Positions 7,663-15,691 of a stretch of DNA of 38,927 bases are shown here, piece after piece. The translations under genes were made by a program, and so were the position numbers. Below the pieces are notes generated by a model, which was given only the letters and a program-made list of their open reading frames with translations, was not told the DNA's origin and searched no databases. Location: contig NZ_FOCE01000017.1 of assembly GCF_900110025.1 (NCBI RefSeq), forward strand, positions 1 to 38,927. Reading direction: 5' to 3'. Within the stretch, counting starts at the first letter, position 1, and each line of letters begins with the position of its first letter. Source of the stretch: Gemmobacter aquatilis. GTDB lineage: Bacteria > Pseudomonadota > Alphaproteobacteria > Rhodobacterales > Rhodobacteraceae.

Positions 7663-8484
7663 TCAGGTGATCGGGTGTCTTGGTGCTGCCGTTGCGACCA
7701 TGCCGTCCATCGGATGCGCCGCCACCGCCCGCAACAGGCCCACGAAGCCCCGCACCTGATGTTCCGCCGTGGCGCGGCCCTTTTCCGCCGTAGCCGCCGC
7801 CGCATTCCCCACCACCCCCGCCGGGTTCAGGTCCGATGCGATCCAGCCATAGCTGAGCGCCCCGGTCGGCGGGATCGCCGCCCCCTCGGCACTGGAGCGG
7901 AAATCGCGCGCAGCACCCATATCCACCGTGTCCGGGTTGAACTGCAGCATCAGCGAGGTTTCCACATCGCCGCCATGGATGCCGAAGGCCAGCTCATGCG
8001 GGGAATACATCGCCTCGGGGTGGCCGAAGCCCGTCCATTGGCACTTCACCGCCAGCATCCCGGCCCGCACCCGCAATTCGCGCGTCAGGATCGACACCAG
8101 ATCCAGATTTCCGCCATGGCTGTTGACGATCACGATCTTGCGCACCCCGGCCCGCGCCACCGAAAGCCCGACCTCCAGCCAGGCTTTCAGCGCCGCTTCC
8201 GCCGAAAGCGTCAGCGTGCCCGCCGCCCAAAGGTGTTCATTCGATTTGCCCACCGCCTGCACCGGCAGAATGCGCACCTCGGGCGCTTCGGCCTCGGGCA
8301 GGGCGCGCAACTGGCGGCGCAACTCGGCCAGCATCCCTTCTGCGATCAACGTATCGGTGCCCACCGGCAGATGCGGCCCGTGCTGTTCCACCGCCGCCGT
8401 GGGCAGGATGGCGATCAGCCGCGCCGGGTCCAGCCCCTGAAATTCCGGCGCGCGAAAGGCGGCCCAGTCCAGCCTGCGGGTCAT
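7663..8484 (-). CDS. Creatininase-family amidohydrolase
   Basis: A 273-residue metal-dependent hydrolase of the creatininase fold. The metal-binding signature is clear: VEQHGPHLPVGTDT with E33, H35 and D44, followed later by VNSHGGNLD. Family members open cyclic amides (creatinine to creatine) or act in formamidopyrimidine and riboflavin-related chemistry. The ATG at 8484 overlaps the previous gene's stop as ATGA. A much longer in-frame reading runs upstream to 9135 but is antisense-quality sequence overlapping a better gene. It ends the eight-gene operon that starts with an NMT1-type binding protein, so I infer hydrolysis of a ring opened or imported by that operon. Substrate unknown. Confidence 0.85.
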   Translation of the reverse strand: MTRRLDWAAFRAPEFQGLDPARLIAILPTAAVEQHGPHLPVGTDTLIAEGMLAELRRQLRALPEAEAPEVRILPVQAVGKSNEHLWAAGTLTLSAEAALKAWLEVGLSVARAGVRKIVIVNSHGGNLDLVSILTRELRVRAGMLAVKCQWTGFGHPEAMYSPHELAFGIHGGDVETSLMLQFNPDTVDMGAARDFRSSAEGAAIPPTGALSYGWIASDLNPAGVVGNAAAATAEKGRATAEHQVRGFVGLLRAVAAHPMDGMVATAAPRHPIT

Positions 8485-9116
8485 GCCTGTGCCTCCATCC
8501 GGCGGGGGTCTCGGGCAGCGCCCGCCAGCAGCCGGTCCATCTGCCGCGCCACGCAGGCCAGATGTTTGGCCCGGCTTTCGGGGGTCGAGCTGTCCATCAG
8601 ATAATGCATCGCAAAGGCGGTGCGTTTGCGCGGCGCACACAGCAGGCCCACCCCGCGCATCAACGTCCGCTTGCCCGGCGCGCCGATGAAAAAGGTCAAC
8701 CAGCGCGAGGCGCCGCCGGTGGTAAACACCCCCAGCCGCGTGATGTGGCGCAACCCGGGGCGAATGGTCTTGTTCGCGCCGTCGGGCATCAGAAAGGCCA
8801 CATCCGGCAGCAGCACCCGGTCCAGCCAGCCTTTCAGCATCGCGGGCAACCCATACCACCAGGTCGGATAGACGAAGATCAGCGTGTCGCACCAGCGCAG
8901 CGCCGCCACATCCTCGGCCACCGGATCGGCATTGCCGGGGCAGGCCAGATAGCCCTGCCATTCCGGCGGGCTCAGCACCGGCGAAAAGCCCCGCGCATAC
9001 AGATCCAGCAGCCGCACCTCGGCCCCCGCCGCCGCCAGCTTGTCCAGCACCAGATCGCGGATGCCCGCCGTGAAACTCGCCCCGTGGGGATGACAATACA
9101 CAACCAGCGCCCGCAT
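8481..9116 (-). CDS. Flavodoxin-fold NAD(P)H oxidoreductase (first of a tandem pair)
   Basis: A 211-residue protein of the NQO1/MdaB/KefF-like group. It starts with the flavodoxin-like strand MRALVVYCHPHGASFTAGI, the FMN/FAD phosphate region, and has FVYPTWWYGLPAMLKGWLDRV, the typical second signature. Such enzymes reduce quinones, azo or nitro groups, or free flavin. It overlaps the upstream paralogue by one base (TGATG) and the downstream creatininase-like gene by four, so all three are translationally linked. In this operon it could supply reduced flavin or reduce a ring intermediate. Precise activity cannot be called. Confidence 0.82.
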   Translation of the reverse strand: MRALVVYCHPHGASFTAGIRDLVLDKLAAAGAEVRLLDLYARGFSPVLSPPEWQGYLACPGNADPVAEDVAALRWCDTLIFVYPTWWYGLPAMLKGWLDRVLLPDVAFLMPDGANKTIRPGLRHITRLGVFTTGGASRWLTFFIGAPGKRTLMRGVGLLCAPRKRTAFAMHYLMDSSTPESRAKHLACVARQMDRLLAGAARDPRRMEAQA

Positions 9117-9697
9117 CAGAAAGCTTCCATCTCACTCTTTACCCGCGCCAGAAAGGCGCCGCGCTGCGCCCCGGTGGCGCGGTTCATGTCATACTGCGCC
9201 AGATAGCGCAGCTTGTCGGGCCGGGTCACATGCCACACCGCCCGGGTGACGATCTTGCGCGGCGGATCGCCCGCGCCGATCGCCCGCCAGCGCGTGCCGC
9301 CATAGGTGGTGACGGCGGCCAGCTTGCGGATATGCGTCAGGTTCGGCTTCACCAGCCCGTCTTCCAGCCGGAAGGACACGCCGGGCAGGAACACCCGGTC
9401 GAAGAACCCTTTCAAAATCGCCGGAAAGCCGAAATTCCACACCGGAAACACCAGAACCAGCGCCTGCGCCGCGCGCAACCGCTCCACATAGCCCTGCACC
9501 GGGGCGATGTTGCTGTCGGTCTCGTGATAGCCGCGCCGCTCTGCCTCGGTCAGCACGGGCGAAAAGCCTTCGGCGTTCAGGTCGCAATCATCCACCTCCC
9601 ATCCCTTGGCGGTCAGGCTGTCCACCACCGCCCGGTGCAGGCTGGCCGAAAAGCTTTCGGCGCAGGGATGGGCAAACAGCACCAGCGCCCGGCTCAT
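9116..9697 (-). CDS. Flavodoxin-fold NAD(P)H oxidoreductase (second of a tandem pair)
   Basis: A 193-residue relative of the adjacent gene with the same layout: MSRALVLFAHPCAESFSASL at the N terminus and VFPVWNFGFPAILKGFFDRV as the second signature. The ATG at 9697 overlaps the FAD-oxidase stop (ATGA); a longer reading from 9745 would add 16 residues lying inside the upstream gene and lacking the fold. The two copies have diverged strongly, so they may form a heteromer or act on different steps. Family call is solid, reaction unknown. Confidence 0.82.
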   Translation of the reverse strand: MSRALVLFAHPCAESFSASLHRAVVDSLTAKGWEVDDCDLNAEGFSPVLTEAERRGYHETDSNIAPVQGYVERLRAAQALVLVFPVWNFGFPAILKGFFDRVFLPGVSFRLEDGLVKPNLTHIRKLAAVTTYGGTRWRAIGAGDPPRKIVTRAVWHVTRPDKLRYLAQYDMNRATGAQRGAFLARVKSEMEAF

Positions 9698-11088
9698 TCC
9701 GCCGCCCTCAGGCCCGCATAGGCATAGATGCCCTGATAGGCCCAATCCGGCACATCCCAGGCGATCATCTTGCCGGGGTTCAGCAATCCCTGCGGATCGG
9801 CCTCGCGCTTGAAGGCCAGTTGCCGGTCATCGACCGACTGCCGCCCGCCTTCCTCCAGCGTATAGCGATGCGGGTTGAAGATCATGCAGCCCAGGTCCTC
9901 GTGGATGCGCACGATTTCCTCCAGCCGGTCCTCGGTGGTGAACCGCACCAGCGTCAGCCCGGCATAGATCACCTGACCGCCCTCGCGCATCACCTCCAGA
10001 TGCTGCATCAGTTCCGGCCCGAACCGTGCCCGCACCGCCGCGATCTTCGCCAGAAAATCCGGCCCGGCATAGCGCACCTGCAGATAGGTGATCGACGGCT
10101 CCACCTTCAGCGCCCGCAGGGTGGTGTGGTTCCAGCCATATTCATAAGCCACGCCCGGGTCGCGCGGCCAGTCATGCGCGTCAGAGCGGTAGATCACCTG
10201 CGCCTCGGGATAGCGCGCGGCGAAGGTCAGGAACCCATCCATCGCATGGGGCGCCACCATCAGGATCACCACATGATCCGCCGCCGTCACCCGGCCCTTG
10301 AACCGCTGGAAATAGGCGTCTGCCACCGGCGCCTCGCACACGGTGACCAGCTTGACCAGAATCCCGTCCTGCCGCGCCAGATCGGCACCGAACTGCGCGG
10401 CGGCGGCGAAATCGGGCAGGGTGACAAACACCCCCAGCCAGTCATATGCCGGGGCCAGCGGCATTTCGACTTCGGTGATGATGCCATTGGTGCCATAGGC
10501 ATGGCTCACCCGGTGCAACTCCTCGCCGGTAAACTCCAGCACGCTTGGCGCCGCCTCCATCGTCACCACGCGCAACCGGATGATATTGCCCAGATCGCGC
10601 AGCGCGCCCCAGCGCACCGATCCCACCCCGCCAGACCCGCCCGCGATGAACCCGCCGATGGTGGCGGTTGCGGCGGTCGAAGGGCACATGCGCAATTCCT
10701 GCCCCGAATGGGCGCGCGTCGCCGCATCCAGATCGCGGATCACGATGCCCGGCTCGCAGATCACCCGCCCCGGCGCGATAGCCTTGATCGCCACCATGTT
10801 CTTCATATGCAGCACGCAGCCCCCGGCCAGAGGCATGGCCTGCCCGTAATTCCCCGTGCCCGCCCCCCGCACCGTCACCGGCACACCATGCGCATGGCAG
10901 ACGCGCAGCACCTCGATCACCTCGGCCTCCGACCGGGGGGAGATCACGAAATCGGCGGTCACATGATCCAGCCGGGCCTTCAACACCGGCGAATACCAGA
11001 AGAAATCCCGGCTTTTCGCGCGGATCGAGGTCGGGTTCTCGTCCAGTTCCAGATGCGCAAGGGCGGCTTTGGCGGCGGCAATATCCAT
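9694..11088 (-). CDS. FAD-linked oxidase (GlcD / vanillyl-alcohol-oxidase type)
   Basis: A 464-residue flavoprotein with an N-terminal FAD-binding domain of the PCMH type. Motifs are ADFVISPRSEAEVIEVLRVC, then VTVRGAGTGNYGQ (pyrophosphate-binding loop) and IGGFIAGGSGGVGSVRWG. The C-terminal region, ending FNPHRYTLEEGG then DPQGLLNPGKMI, matches the cap end of glycolate-oxidase-type proteins. These enzymes oxidise hydroxy acids, alcohols or amine-like carbons. It starts 4 bases after the deaminase-like gene stop. In this operon it would oxidise the imported compound or its deamination product. Substrate unknown. Confidence 0.87.
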   Translation of the reverse strand: MDIAAAKAALAHLELDENPTSIRAKSRDFFWYSPVLKARLDHVTADFVISPRSEAEVIEVLRVCHAHGVPVTVRGAGTGNYGQAMPLAGGCVLHMKNMVAIKAIAPGRVICEPGIVIRDLDAATRAHSGQELRMCPSTAATATIGGFIAGGSGGVGSVRWGALRDLGNIIRLRVVTMEAAPSVLEFTGEELHRVSHAYGTNGIITEVEMPLAPAYDWLGVFVTLPDFAAAAQFGADLARQDGILVKLVTVCEAPVADAYFQRFKGRVTAADHVVILMVAPHAMDGFLTFAARYPEAQVIYRSDAHDWPRDPGVAYEYGWNHTTLRALKVEPSITYLQVRYAGPDFLAKIAAVRARFGPELMQHLEVMREGGQVIYAGLTLVRFTTEDRLEEIVRIHEDLGCMIFNPHRYTLEEGGRQSVDDRQLAFKREADPQGLLNPGKMIAWDVPDWAYQGIYAYAGLRAAE

Positions 11089-11091
11089 GGG

Positions 11092-12354
11092 TCAGCTCAT
11101 CAGATCGTCGAGTTCAGCATAATCCGGCAGCCTGCGGTCGATGGCCACGCCACCCCGCAGCACGATCCGGTCCGATTGCGGGCGGGCGTAAAGCTCGGTC
11201 CAGCTGCGCGCCTTGCAGATCACCAGATCGGCCGGGGCACCGGGGGCGAGGCTGGGGGCTTCAAACCCGCAGGCCTGCGCCGGGTTGGTGAAAAACGCGC
11301 GCGGCCAGTCACTGGCCGAATGATCCAGATGCGCGATCCGCGTCGCCTCGCGCATCACCTCGATCATGTCCATGTCGCCGTAAGCATAGAACGGATCGCG
11401 CGTGTTGTCCGAGGCGAAGCTGACATTGATGCCGCGCGCCCGCATCTCATGCACCAGCGTCACCCCCCGCCAGCGCGGCGTGCGCTCCGCCACCCGGTCC
11501 TGCAGATACATGTTGCACATCGGCAGGCTGACCACGTTGATCCCCGCCCGCGCCACCAGATCCAGCGTATGCGCCCACTCCACCTCGTCCTGCACGGCAA
11601 GCGAGCAGCAATGCCCCACGCTCAGCGGCAGCGCGAAGCCCATCTCCAGCACGGTTTCGGCAATCACCCGCAACGTCGCCACCGCAGGATCGCCGGTTTC
11701 ATCCACATGAATATCGGTATGCAGCCCCCGCGCCTCGGCCAGCCGGAAGAAATCCACCAGCCGGGGTTTCAGATCGGGGATCGGATAGGTCACGCAGCCC
11801 AGCACGCCGCCATGATCGGCGACAATATCCGCCGTGCGCACGAAGGCGCCGCTGGCATCGACATTTTCCATCCCCACAAGGCAGGCGGCCTGCAGGTCGA
11901 TCCGCCCGGCCCATTCGGCGCGCAATTCGGCGAACACCGGGAAGGAAATCGCGTCCTGCGGCGGGATGCTGTCCAGATGGGTGCGGATCGCCCGCGTGCC
12001 ATGCGCATAGGCGCAGCGCAGCGAGAATTCCATCCGCCGCCGCACATCCTCGGCGCTCCAATGCGCCACCCGGTCGGCCCCCACGGTATTCAGCGCGCCC
12101 ATGAAGGTGCCATCCGGGTTGCAGGCGCGCGGCCAGATATGGCCCTTGTCCAGATGGGTGTGCATATCGGTGAAGCAGGGCAGGGCGATCGCGCCGCCCA
12201 TGTCGATCTGCGGCCCGGTTGCCGCATCGGCCAGCTTGCCCCCCGCCACATGCAGGGTCAGCGGGATCAGATCGCCGTCTTGCCCGCTCAGGCAGGCCGG
12301 GGTCTTCAGGTTGGTCAAAGTATAATCGCCGCTGGGCAGAGCGCGGAAATCCAT
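11092..12354 (-). CDS. Cytosine deaminase-like amidohydrolase
   Basis: A 420-residue member of the CodA branch of the amidohydrolase superfamily, cytoplasmic. Metal ligands are visible: H65/H67 in DMHTHLDKGH, a histidine and glutamate in HVDETGD, histidine in SVGHCCSL, and aspartate in ASDNTRDPF. The family deaminates cytosine, isoguanine, creatinine or related cyclic amidines. The ATG at 12354 overlaps the permease stop as TGATG; the TTG three bases upstream is less likely. Coupling to an ABC transporter and a creatininase-like hydrolase suggests a catabolic rather than salvage role. Cytosine itself is only one candidate; I leave the symbol blank. Confidence 0.87.
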   Translation of the reverse strand: MDFRALPSGDYTLTNLKTPACLSGQDGDLIPLTLHVAGGKLADAATGPQIDMGGAIALPCFTDMHTHLDKGHIWPRACNPDGTFMGALNTVGADRVAHWSAEDVRRRMEFSLRCAYAHGTRAIRTHLDSIPPQDAISFPVFAELRAEWAGRIDLQAACLVGMENVDASGAFVRTADIVADHGGVLGCVTYPIPDLKPRLVDFFRLAEARGLHTDIHVDETGDPAVATLRVIAETVLEMGFALPLSVGHCCSLAVQDEVEWAHTLDLVARAGINVVSLPMCNMYLQDRVAERTPRWRGVTLVHEMRARGINVSFASDNTRDPFYAYGDMDMIEVMREATRIAHLDHSASDWPRAFFTNPAQACGFEAPSLAPGAPADLVICKARSWTELYARPQSDRIVLRGGVAIDRRLPDYAELDDLMS

Positions 12355-13202
12355 CAAATCTCCCGTTTGAGGGCACTTTCATGCCATTTGTGCAAAAGCG
12401 CATGGCTGAGGAAGGACAGCCCGGCAAAGATCACCACCCCGGTCGCCGCAATCAGCGCCAGTGCGGCGAACATGCGCGGGATGTTCAGCCGATACCCGGC
12501 CTCCAGAATGCGGAAGGCCAGGCCGGACCCGATCCCGCCGGTCCCCGCCACATATTCCGACACCACCGCGCCGATCAGGCTCAGCCCCCCCGCGATGCGC
12601 AGCCCGCCCAGAAAATAGGGCAGGGCGGAGGGCAGTTGCAGATAGCGCAGCCGCTGCCAGCGCGTGGCGCCATAGATGCGGAACAGATCGCGCAGGTTGT
12701 GATCCGCCGAGTTCAGCCCCAGCGTGGTGTTCGACAGGATCGGAAAAAACGCCACCAGCCAGGCGCAAAGCAGCAGGCCGATCATGCGGTTTTCGACATA
12801 GATGAAGATCAGCGGCGCGACAGACACCACCGGCGTCACCTGCAAGATCACCGCGAAAGGATAGAACGACATTTCCGCAAAACGGCTCTGGTTGAACAGC
12901 ACCGCCAGCCCCACGCCACCCGCCACCGCCACCGCCAGCGCCATCAGCGTGATCTGCAACGTCACCAGCAGCGCATCGAACAGGATCGCCCAATCCTTGA
13001 TCAGCGTCTGCGCCACCAGCCCCGGCCCGGGCAAGATGTAGTGGGGGATCTCATTCCACACCACCACCCGGTCCCACAACAGGATCGCCAGCCCGATGGT
13101 CAGCACCGGCAGCAGCCAGCGCCCGATCCGGTCGATCTGCCGCGCGCGGGCGCGTTTCTGTTCTTCGGCGTCCAGCAGCGGAATGGGGTCGGCGATGCTC
13201 AT
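12354..13202 (-). CDS. ABC transporter permease (SsuC/TauC/ThiX type)
   Basis: A 282-residue inner-membrane protein with about six helices, beginning after a charged cytoplasmic stretch (EEQKRARARQIDRIGRW). The EAA-like coupling loop is LPSALPYFLGGLRIAGGLSL. It belongs to the BPD-transport group that works with NMT1/THI5-type binding proteins for sulfonates, nitrate, pyrimidines and thiamin precursors. The ATG at 13202 overlaps the ATPase stop (ATGA). Only one permease gene is present, so a homodimer is expected. Confidence 0.9.
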   Translation of the reverse strand: MSIADPIPLLDAEEQKRARARQIDRIGRWLLPVLTIGLAILLWDRVVVWNEIPHYILPGPGLVAQTLIKDWAILFDALLVTLQITLMALAVAVAGGVGLAVLFNQSRFAEMSFYPFAVILQVTPVVSVAPLIFIYVENRMIGLLLCAWLVAFFPILSNTTLGLNSADHNLRDLFRIYGATRWQRLRYLQLPSALPYFLGGLRIAGGLSLIGAVVSEYVAGTGGIGSGLAFRILEAGYRLNIPRMFAALALIAATGVVIFAGLSFLSHALLHKWHESALKREI

Positions 13203-13993
13203 GCCGCATCCCCCATCGCCTGATGCAAGGCGCCCGAGGCTTCGCGGCACAGCGCCGCATAATCGGCCGAAGTGCGGAAATCCTCGCCGCGCGGATAGGG
13301 CGCATCGACCGCCAACTCCCGATGCACCCGGCCCGGACGCGCCGCCATCACCACGATCCGATCCGACAGGAACACGCTTTCAAACACCGAATGGGTGACA
13401 AAGATCACCGTGCAGCCGATCTTGGCGCGCAGTTCCAGCAGATCGTTGTTCAACTTGTGGCGGGTGATCTCGTCCAGCGCTGCGAAGGGTTCATCCATCA
13501 GGATCAGCCGGGGCGAGGTGACCAGCGCGCGGGCAATCGACACCCGCATCTTCATCCCGCCCGACAATTCGCGCGGATAGGCGTCCTCGAACGCCTCCAG
13601 CCCCACCAGCTTCAACGCCAGCCGGATCTGATCGCGCACCGCCACAAAGCTTTTGCCGCGCAGCCGGTAGGGCAGCCAGACATTGTGCGCCACCGTGGCC
13701 CATGGCATCAGCGTCGGTTCCTGAAACACCACGCCCAGATCGCCCGCTTCCTGCCCGCCCGCCCAGGTGATCGCCCCCGCCGTCGGGTGCATCAGCCCGG
13801 CAATCAGCCGCAGCGCCGTGGATTTGCCGCACCCCGACGGGCCAAGGAGCGAGATGAAATCGCCCTCGTTCACCGTCAGGTTCATGCCCTGAAGCGCCAC
13901 GGTCTGGCCGTTGAACACCTTGTTCACCCCGGCCATGCGCAGGATTTCGGGCCGCGCGCCCATCGGTTTGATCTTGCGCCAGGTGGTCGCCAT
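13199..13993 (-). CDS. ABC transporter ATP-binding protein (SsuB/TauB/ThiZ type)
   Basis: About 264 residues with complete motifs: Walker A GPSGCGKST, signature LSGGMKMRVSIARAL, Walker B LILMDEPFAALD and the switch histidine in FVTHSVFES. It powers the adjacent permease. The start is uncertain. An ATG at 13993 is used; GTG at 14047 lies inside a hairpin, and an ATG at 13963 (MGARPEIL) also fits the fold. The gene follows the binding-protein gene after a GC-rich hairpin, an arrangement that usually lowers ATPase expression relative to the binding protein. Confidence 0.9.
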   Translation of the reverse strand: MATTWRKIKPMGARPEILRMAGVNKVFNGQTVALQGMNLTVNEGDFISLLGPSGCGKSTALRLIAGLMHPTAGAITWAGGQEAGDLGVVFQEPTLMPWATVAHNVWLPYRLRGKSFVAVRDQIRLALKLVGLEAFEDAYPRELSGGMKMRVSIARALVTSPRLILMDEPFAALDEITRHKLNNDLLELRAKIGCTVIFVTHSVFESVFLSDRIVVMAARPGRVHRELAVDAPYPRGEDFRTSADYAALCREASGALHQAMGDAA

Positions 13994-14016
13994 GCGGGGC
14001 ACTCGTTTGGGAAAGG

Positions 14017-14042
14017 GCAGGGCGGGCAGAACCCCGCCCTGC
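14017..14042. terminator. Intercistronic hairpin downstream of the binding-protein gene
   Basis: GCAGGGCGGG (14017-14026) pairs perfectly with CCCGCCCTGC (14033-14042) over a 6-base loop. On the minus transcript it lies immediately after the binding-protein stop and before the ATPase. In ABC operons such stems usually stabilise the upstream message or partly terminate, keeping the binding protein in excess. Confidence 0.65.
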
Positions 14043-14048
14043 AACACC

Positions 14049-15038
14049 TTACTTCTTTAGATCCATGCCGACGCCCTTGCCGACAAAGCTCAGATCAATC
14101 GCCTTGGAATAATCCAGATCCGCCGGCACCACGCCCGCCGTCGCCATCTTGTCGAAGAAATCCTTGATCTTCGCCTCGGTCATCACACCCACGCCCAGCG
14201 TCAGCGCATCGCCCGAATCCACGATCCCCGCCTCTTTCATCTTTTCGATGCCATAGGCGATCTGCTCGTCGTTCATGTCAGGATTGTCTGCCTTGATCAT
14301 GGCGTTGGCAGCAGCGTTGTCGCCATAAAGGTAGGTATACCACCCCTTGATCGACCCATCGACGAAGCACTTCACCTGTTCGGGCTTCTTGGCCACCGTG
14401 TCGGCCATCGTCTCGATCAGCGTCGAATAGGTGGAATAGCCCGCATCGGCCAGCAGGAAGACATCGGGTTTGAACCCGCCTTCCTTTTCCACCATCAGCG
14501 GCTCGGACGACAGATAGCCCTGCATCGCCACGCCCTCATCCGCGATGAACGGCGCGGGGTTGAACGTATAGACCTCGCGCTGTTCGGGGGTGAAGCCATA
14601 GGCCTTGATCATCCACTGGTAATAGCTGGCATAGCCTTCGTCGCCGATCAGCAGCTTCAGGCCCTTGAGGTCTTCAAACGTCTTGGCCTTGCCCGGATGC
14701 GTCAGAATGACCTGCGGTTCCTTCTGGAAACTCGCCGCCACCGCCACCACCGGTACGCCTTCGGCCGCAGCCGAGAAGGTGCCCAGCAGGTTGCCGCCCA
14801 TGTTGTAATCGATCTTCCCCGCCAGCATCAGCGCGCGGTTGTTCACCTGCGGCCCGCCCGGCATGATCGTCACATCCAGCCCGCAGGCCGCATAGGTGCC
14901 ATCCGCGACGGCCTGATAGAAGCCGCCATGTTCGGCCTGTGCCAGCCAGTTGGTGCCAAAGGTCACCGGCTCGTTGGCCAGTGCCGCAGTCGCCGTGCCG
15001 CACAGGCACAGGGCGAGGGTCGTTGCCGTTTTCCGCAT
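14049..15038 (-). CDS. ABC transporter substrate-binding protein, NMT1/THI5-like
   Basis: A 329-residue periplasmic protein with signal peptide MRKTATTLALCLCGTATAALA. The mature start VTFGTNWLAQAEHGGFYQAV followed by VTIMPGGPQVN matches the NMT1/THI5-like family, which binds pyrimidine precursors of thiamin and other small aromatic or cyclic nitrogen compounds. It is first in an eight-gene operon (binding protein, ATPase, permease, CodA-like deaminase, FAD oxidase, two flavodoxin-fold enzymes, creatininase-like). It therefore probably defines the operon substrate. Weak Shine-Dalgarno aggga precedes the ATG at 15038. Confidence 0.9.
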   Translation of the reverse strand: MRKTATTLALCLCGTATAALANEPVTFGTNWLAQAEHGGFYQAVADGTYAACGLDVTIMPGGPQVNNRALMLAGKIDYNMGGNLLGTFSAAAEGVPVVAVAASFQKEPQVILTHPGKAKTFEDLKGLKLLIGDEGYASYYQWMIKAYGFTPEQREVYTFNPAPFIADEGVAMQGYLSSEPLMVEKEGGFKPDVFLLADAGYSTYSTLIETMADTVAKKPEQVKCFVDGSIKGWYTYLYGDNAAANAMIKADNPDMNDEQIAYGIEKMKEAGIVDSGDALTLGVGVMTEAKIKDFFDKMATAGVVPADLDYSKAIDLSFVGKGVGMDLKK

Positions 15039-15289
15039 GTTTGTTCCCTGTCGGTTGATTCTGTTTTCCTCAGGGTAGGTGCGTGCGGGGCCGCGTCATG
15101 GGGCGCCGGTCATACGCCTGCAAATAATCCTTGCAGGTGCTGAATTGCTGGGCGCTGATTTGACTGTGCGGTTAAAAAATCAGCTTCCCGCATTTTTTCC
15201 TGCTAAAACCAGTCAGCCATGCGCTGCCTTCCTATACTTTAGGTCAGGTTGTCGGCCTTCTGGCCACCTGCCCCATACCAAGGTCACCT
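15039..15289. promoter_or_regulatory. Divergent promoter region between the ABC/deaminase operon and the RidA gene
   Basis: This 251-base non-coding region separates two divergent starts. An AT-rich core (about 15165-15205) contains ggttaaaaaatcagc and cattttttcctgctaaaacc. TATACT at 15233-15238 could be the -10 element for the rightward gene, but no good -35 is seen at the right spacing. No regulator gene lies adjacent. Confidence 0.35.
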
Positions 15290-15688
15290 ATGTCCGAAAC
15301 GCCCCGGATGCTTGTCCCCGCCACGATCCGCCCGCCCTTCGGGCGCTATGCCCATGGCGTGGAACTGCCGCCCGGGGCGCGCGTGGTGATGACCTCAGGC
15401 CAGCTTGGCCTTGGCCCCGATGATGTGGCGCCGCCCGATGTTGCGGCGCAGGCCCGGCTCTGCTTTGCCAACTGCACCGCGATTCTGGCCGAGGCGGGCA
15501 TGGCCCCCGCCGATGCCGTCCGCATCGTGGCCTATGTCACCGACCGCGCCCATATGGCCGCCTATATGGCGGTGCGCGATGAATGGCTGGCCGGGGTCAG
15601 CCGCTTGCCGGTCTCCACCCTCGTCATCGTCTCCGGCTTCACCCGCCCCGAATTTCTGGTCGAGGTCGAGGTGACCGCCGCCCGCTGA
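15290..15688 (+). CDS. RidA/YjgF/RutC-family protein
   Basis: A 132-residue single-domain Rid protein, about the standard length. The C-terminal active-site segment FTRPEFLVEVEVTAAR has the Rid-type Arg, Pro and final V-E positions. Rid proteins hydrolyse reactive enamines/imines or, as RutC in uracil degradation, help release amino-acrylates. It is divergent from the deaminase/creatininase operon, so I infer it handles an unstable nitrogen intermediate there. A general housekeeping RidA role is possible, but the N terminus (MSETPRMLVPATIRPPFGRY) differs from canonical RidA. Confidence 0.85.
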   Translation: MSETPRMLVPATIRPPFGRYAHGVELPPGARVVMTSGQLGLGPDDVAPPDVAAQARLCFANCTAILAEAGMAPADAVRIVAYVTDRAHMAAYMAVRDEWLAGVSRLPVSTLVIVSGFTRPEFLVEVEVTAAR

Positions 15689-15691
15689 CCG

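Noticed and set aside
7663-9135. 490-codon extension of the creatininase-like gene
   Set aside because: The added N-terminal part overlaps the whole flavodoxin-fold gene in another frame and has no fold. The ATG at 8484 with ATGA coupling is the natural start.
9820-12618. 932-codon open frame on the plus strand
   Set aside because: It is antisense to the FAD oxidase and deaminase genes, rich in His/Arg/Gln with no recognisable domain, and has no ribosome-binding site. It is a by-product of GC-rich codon bias.
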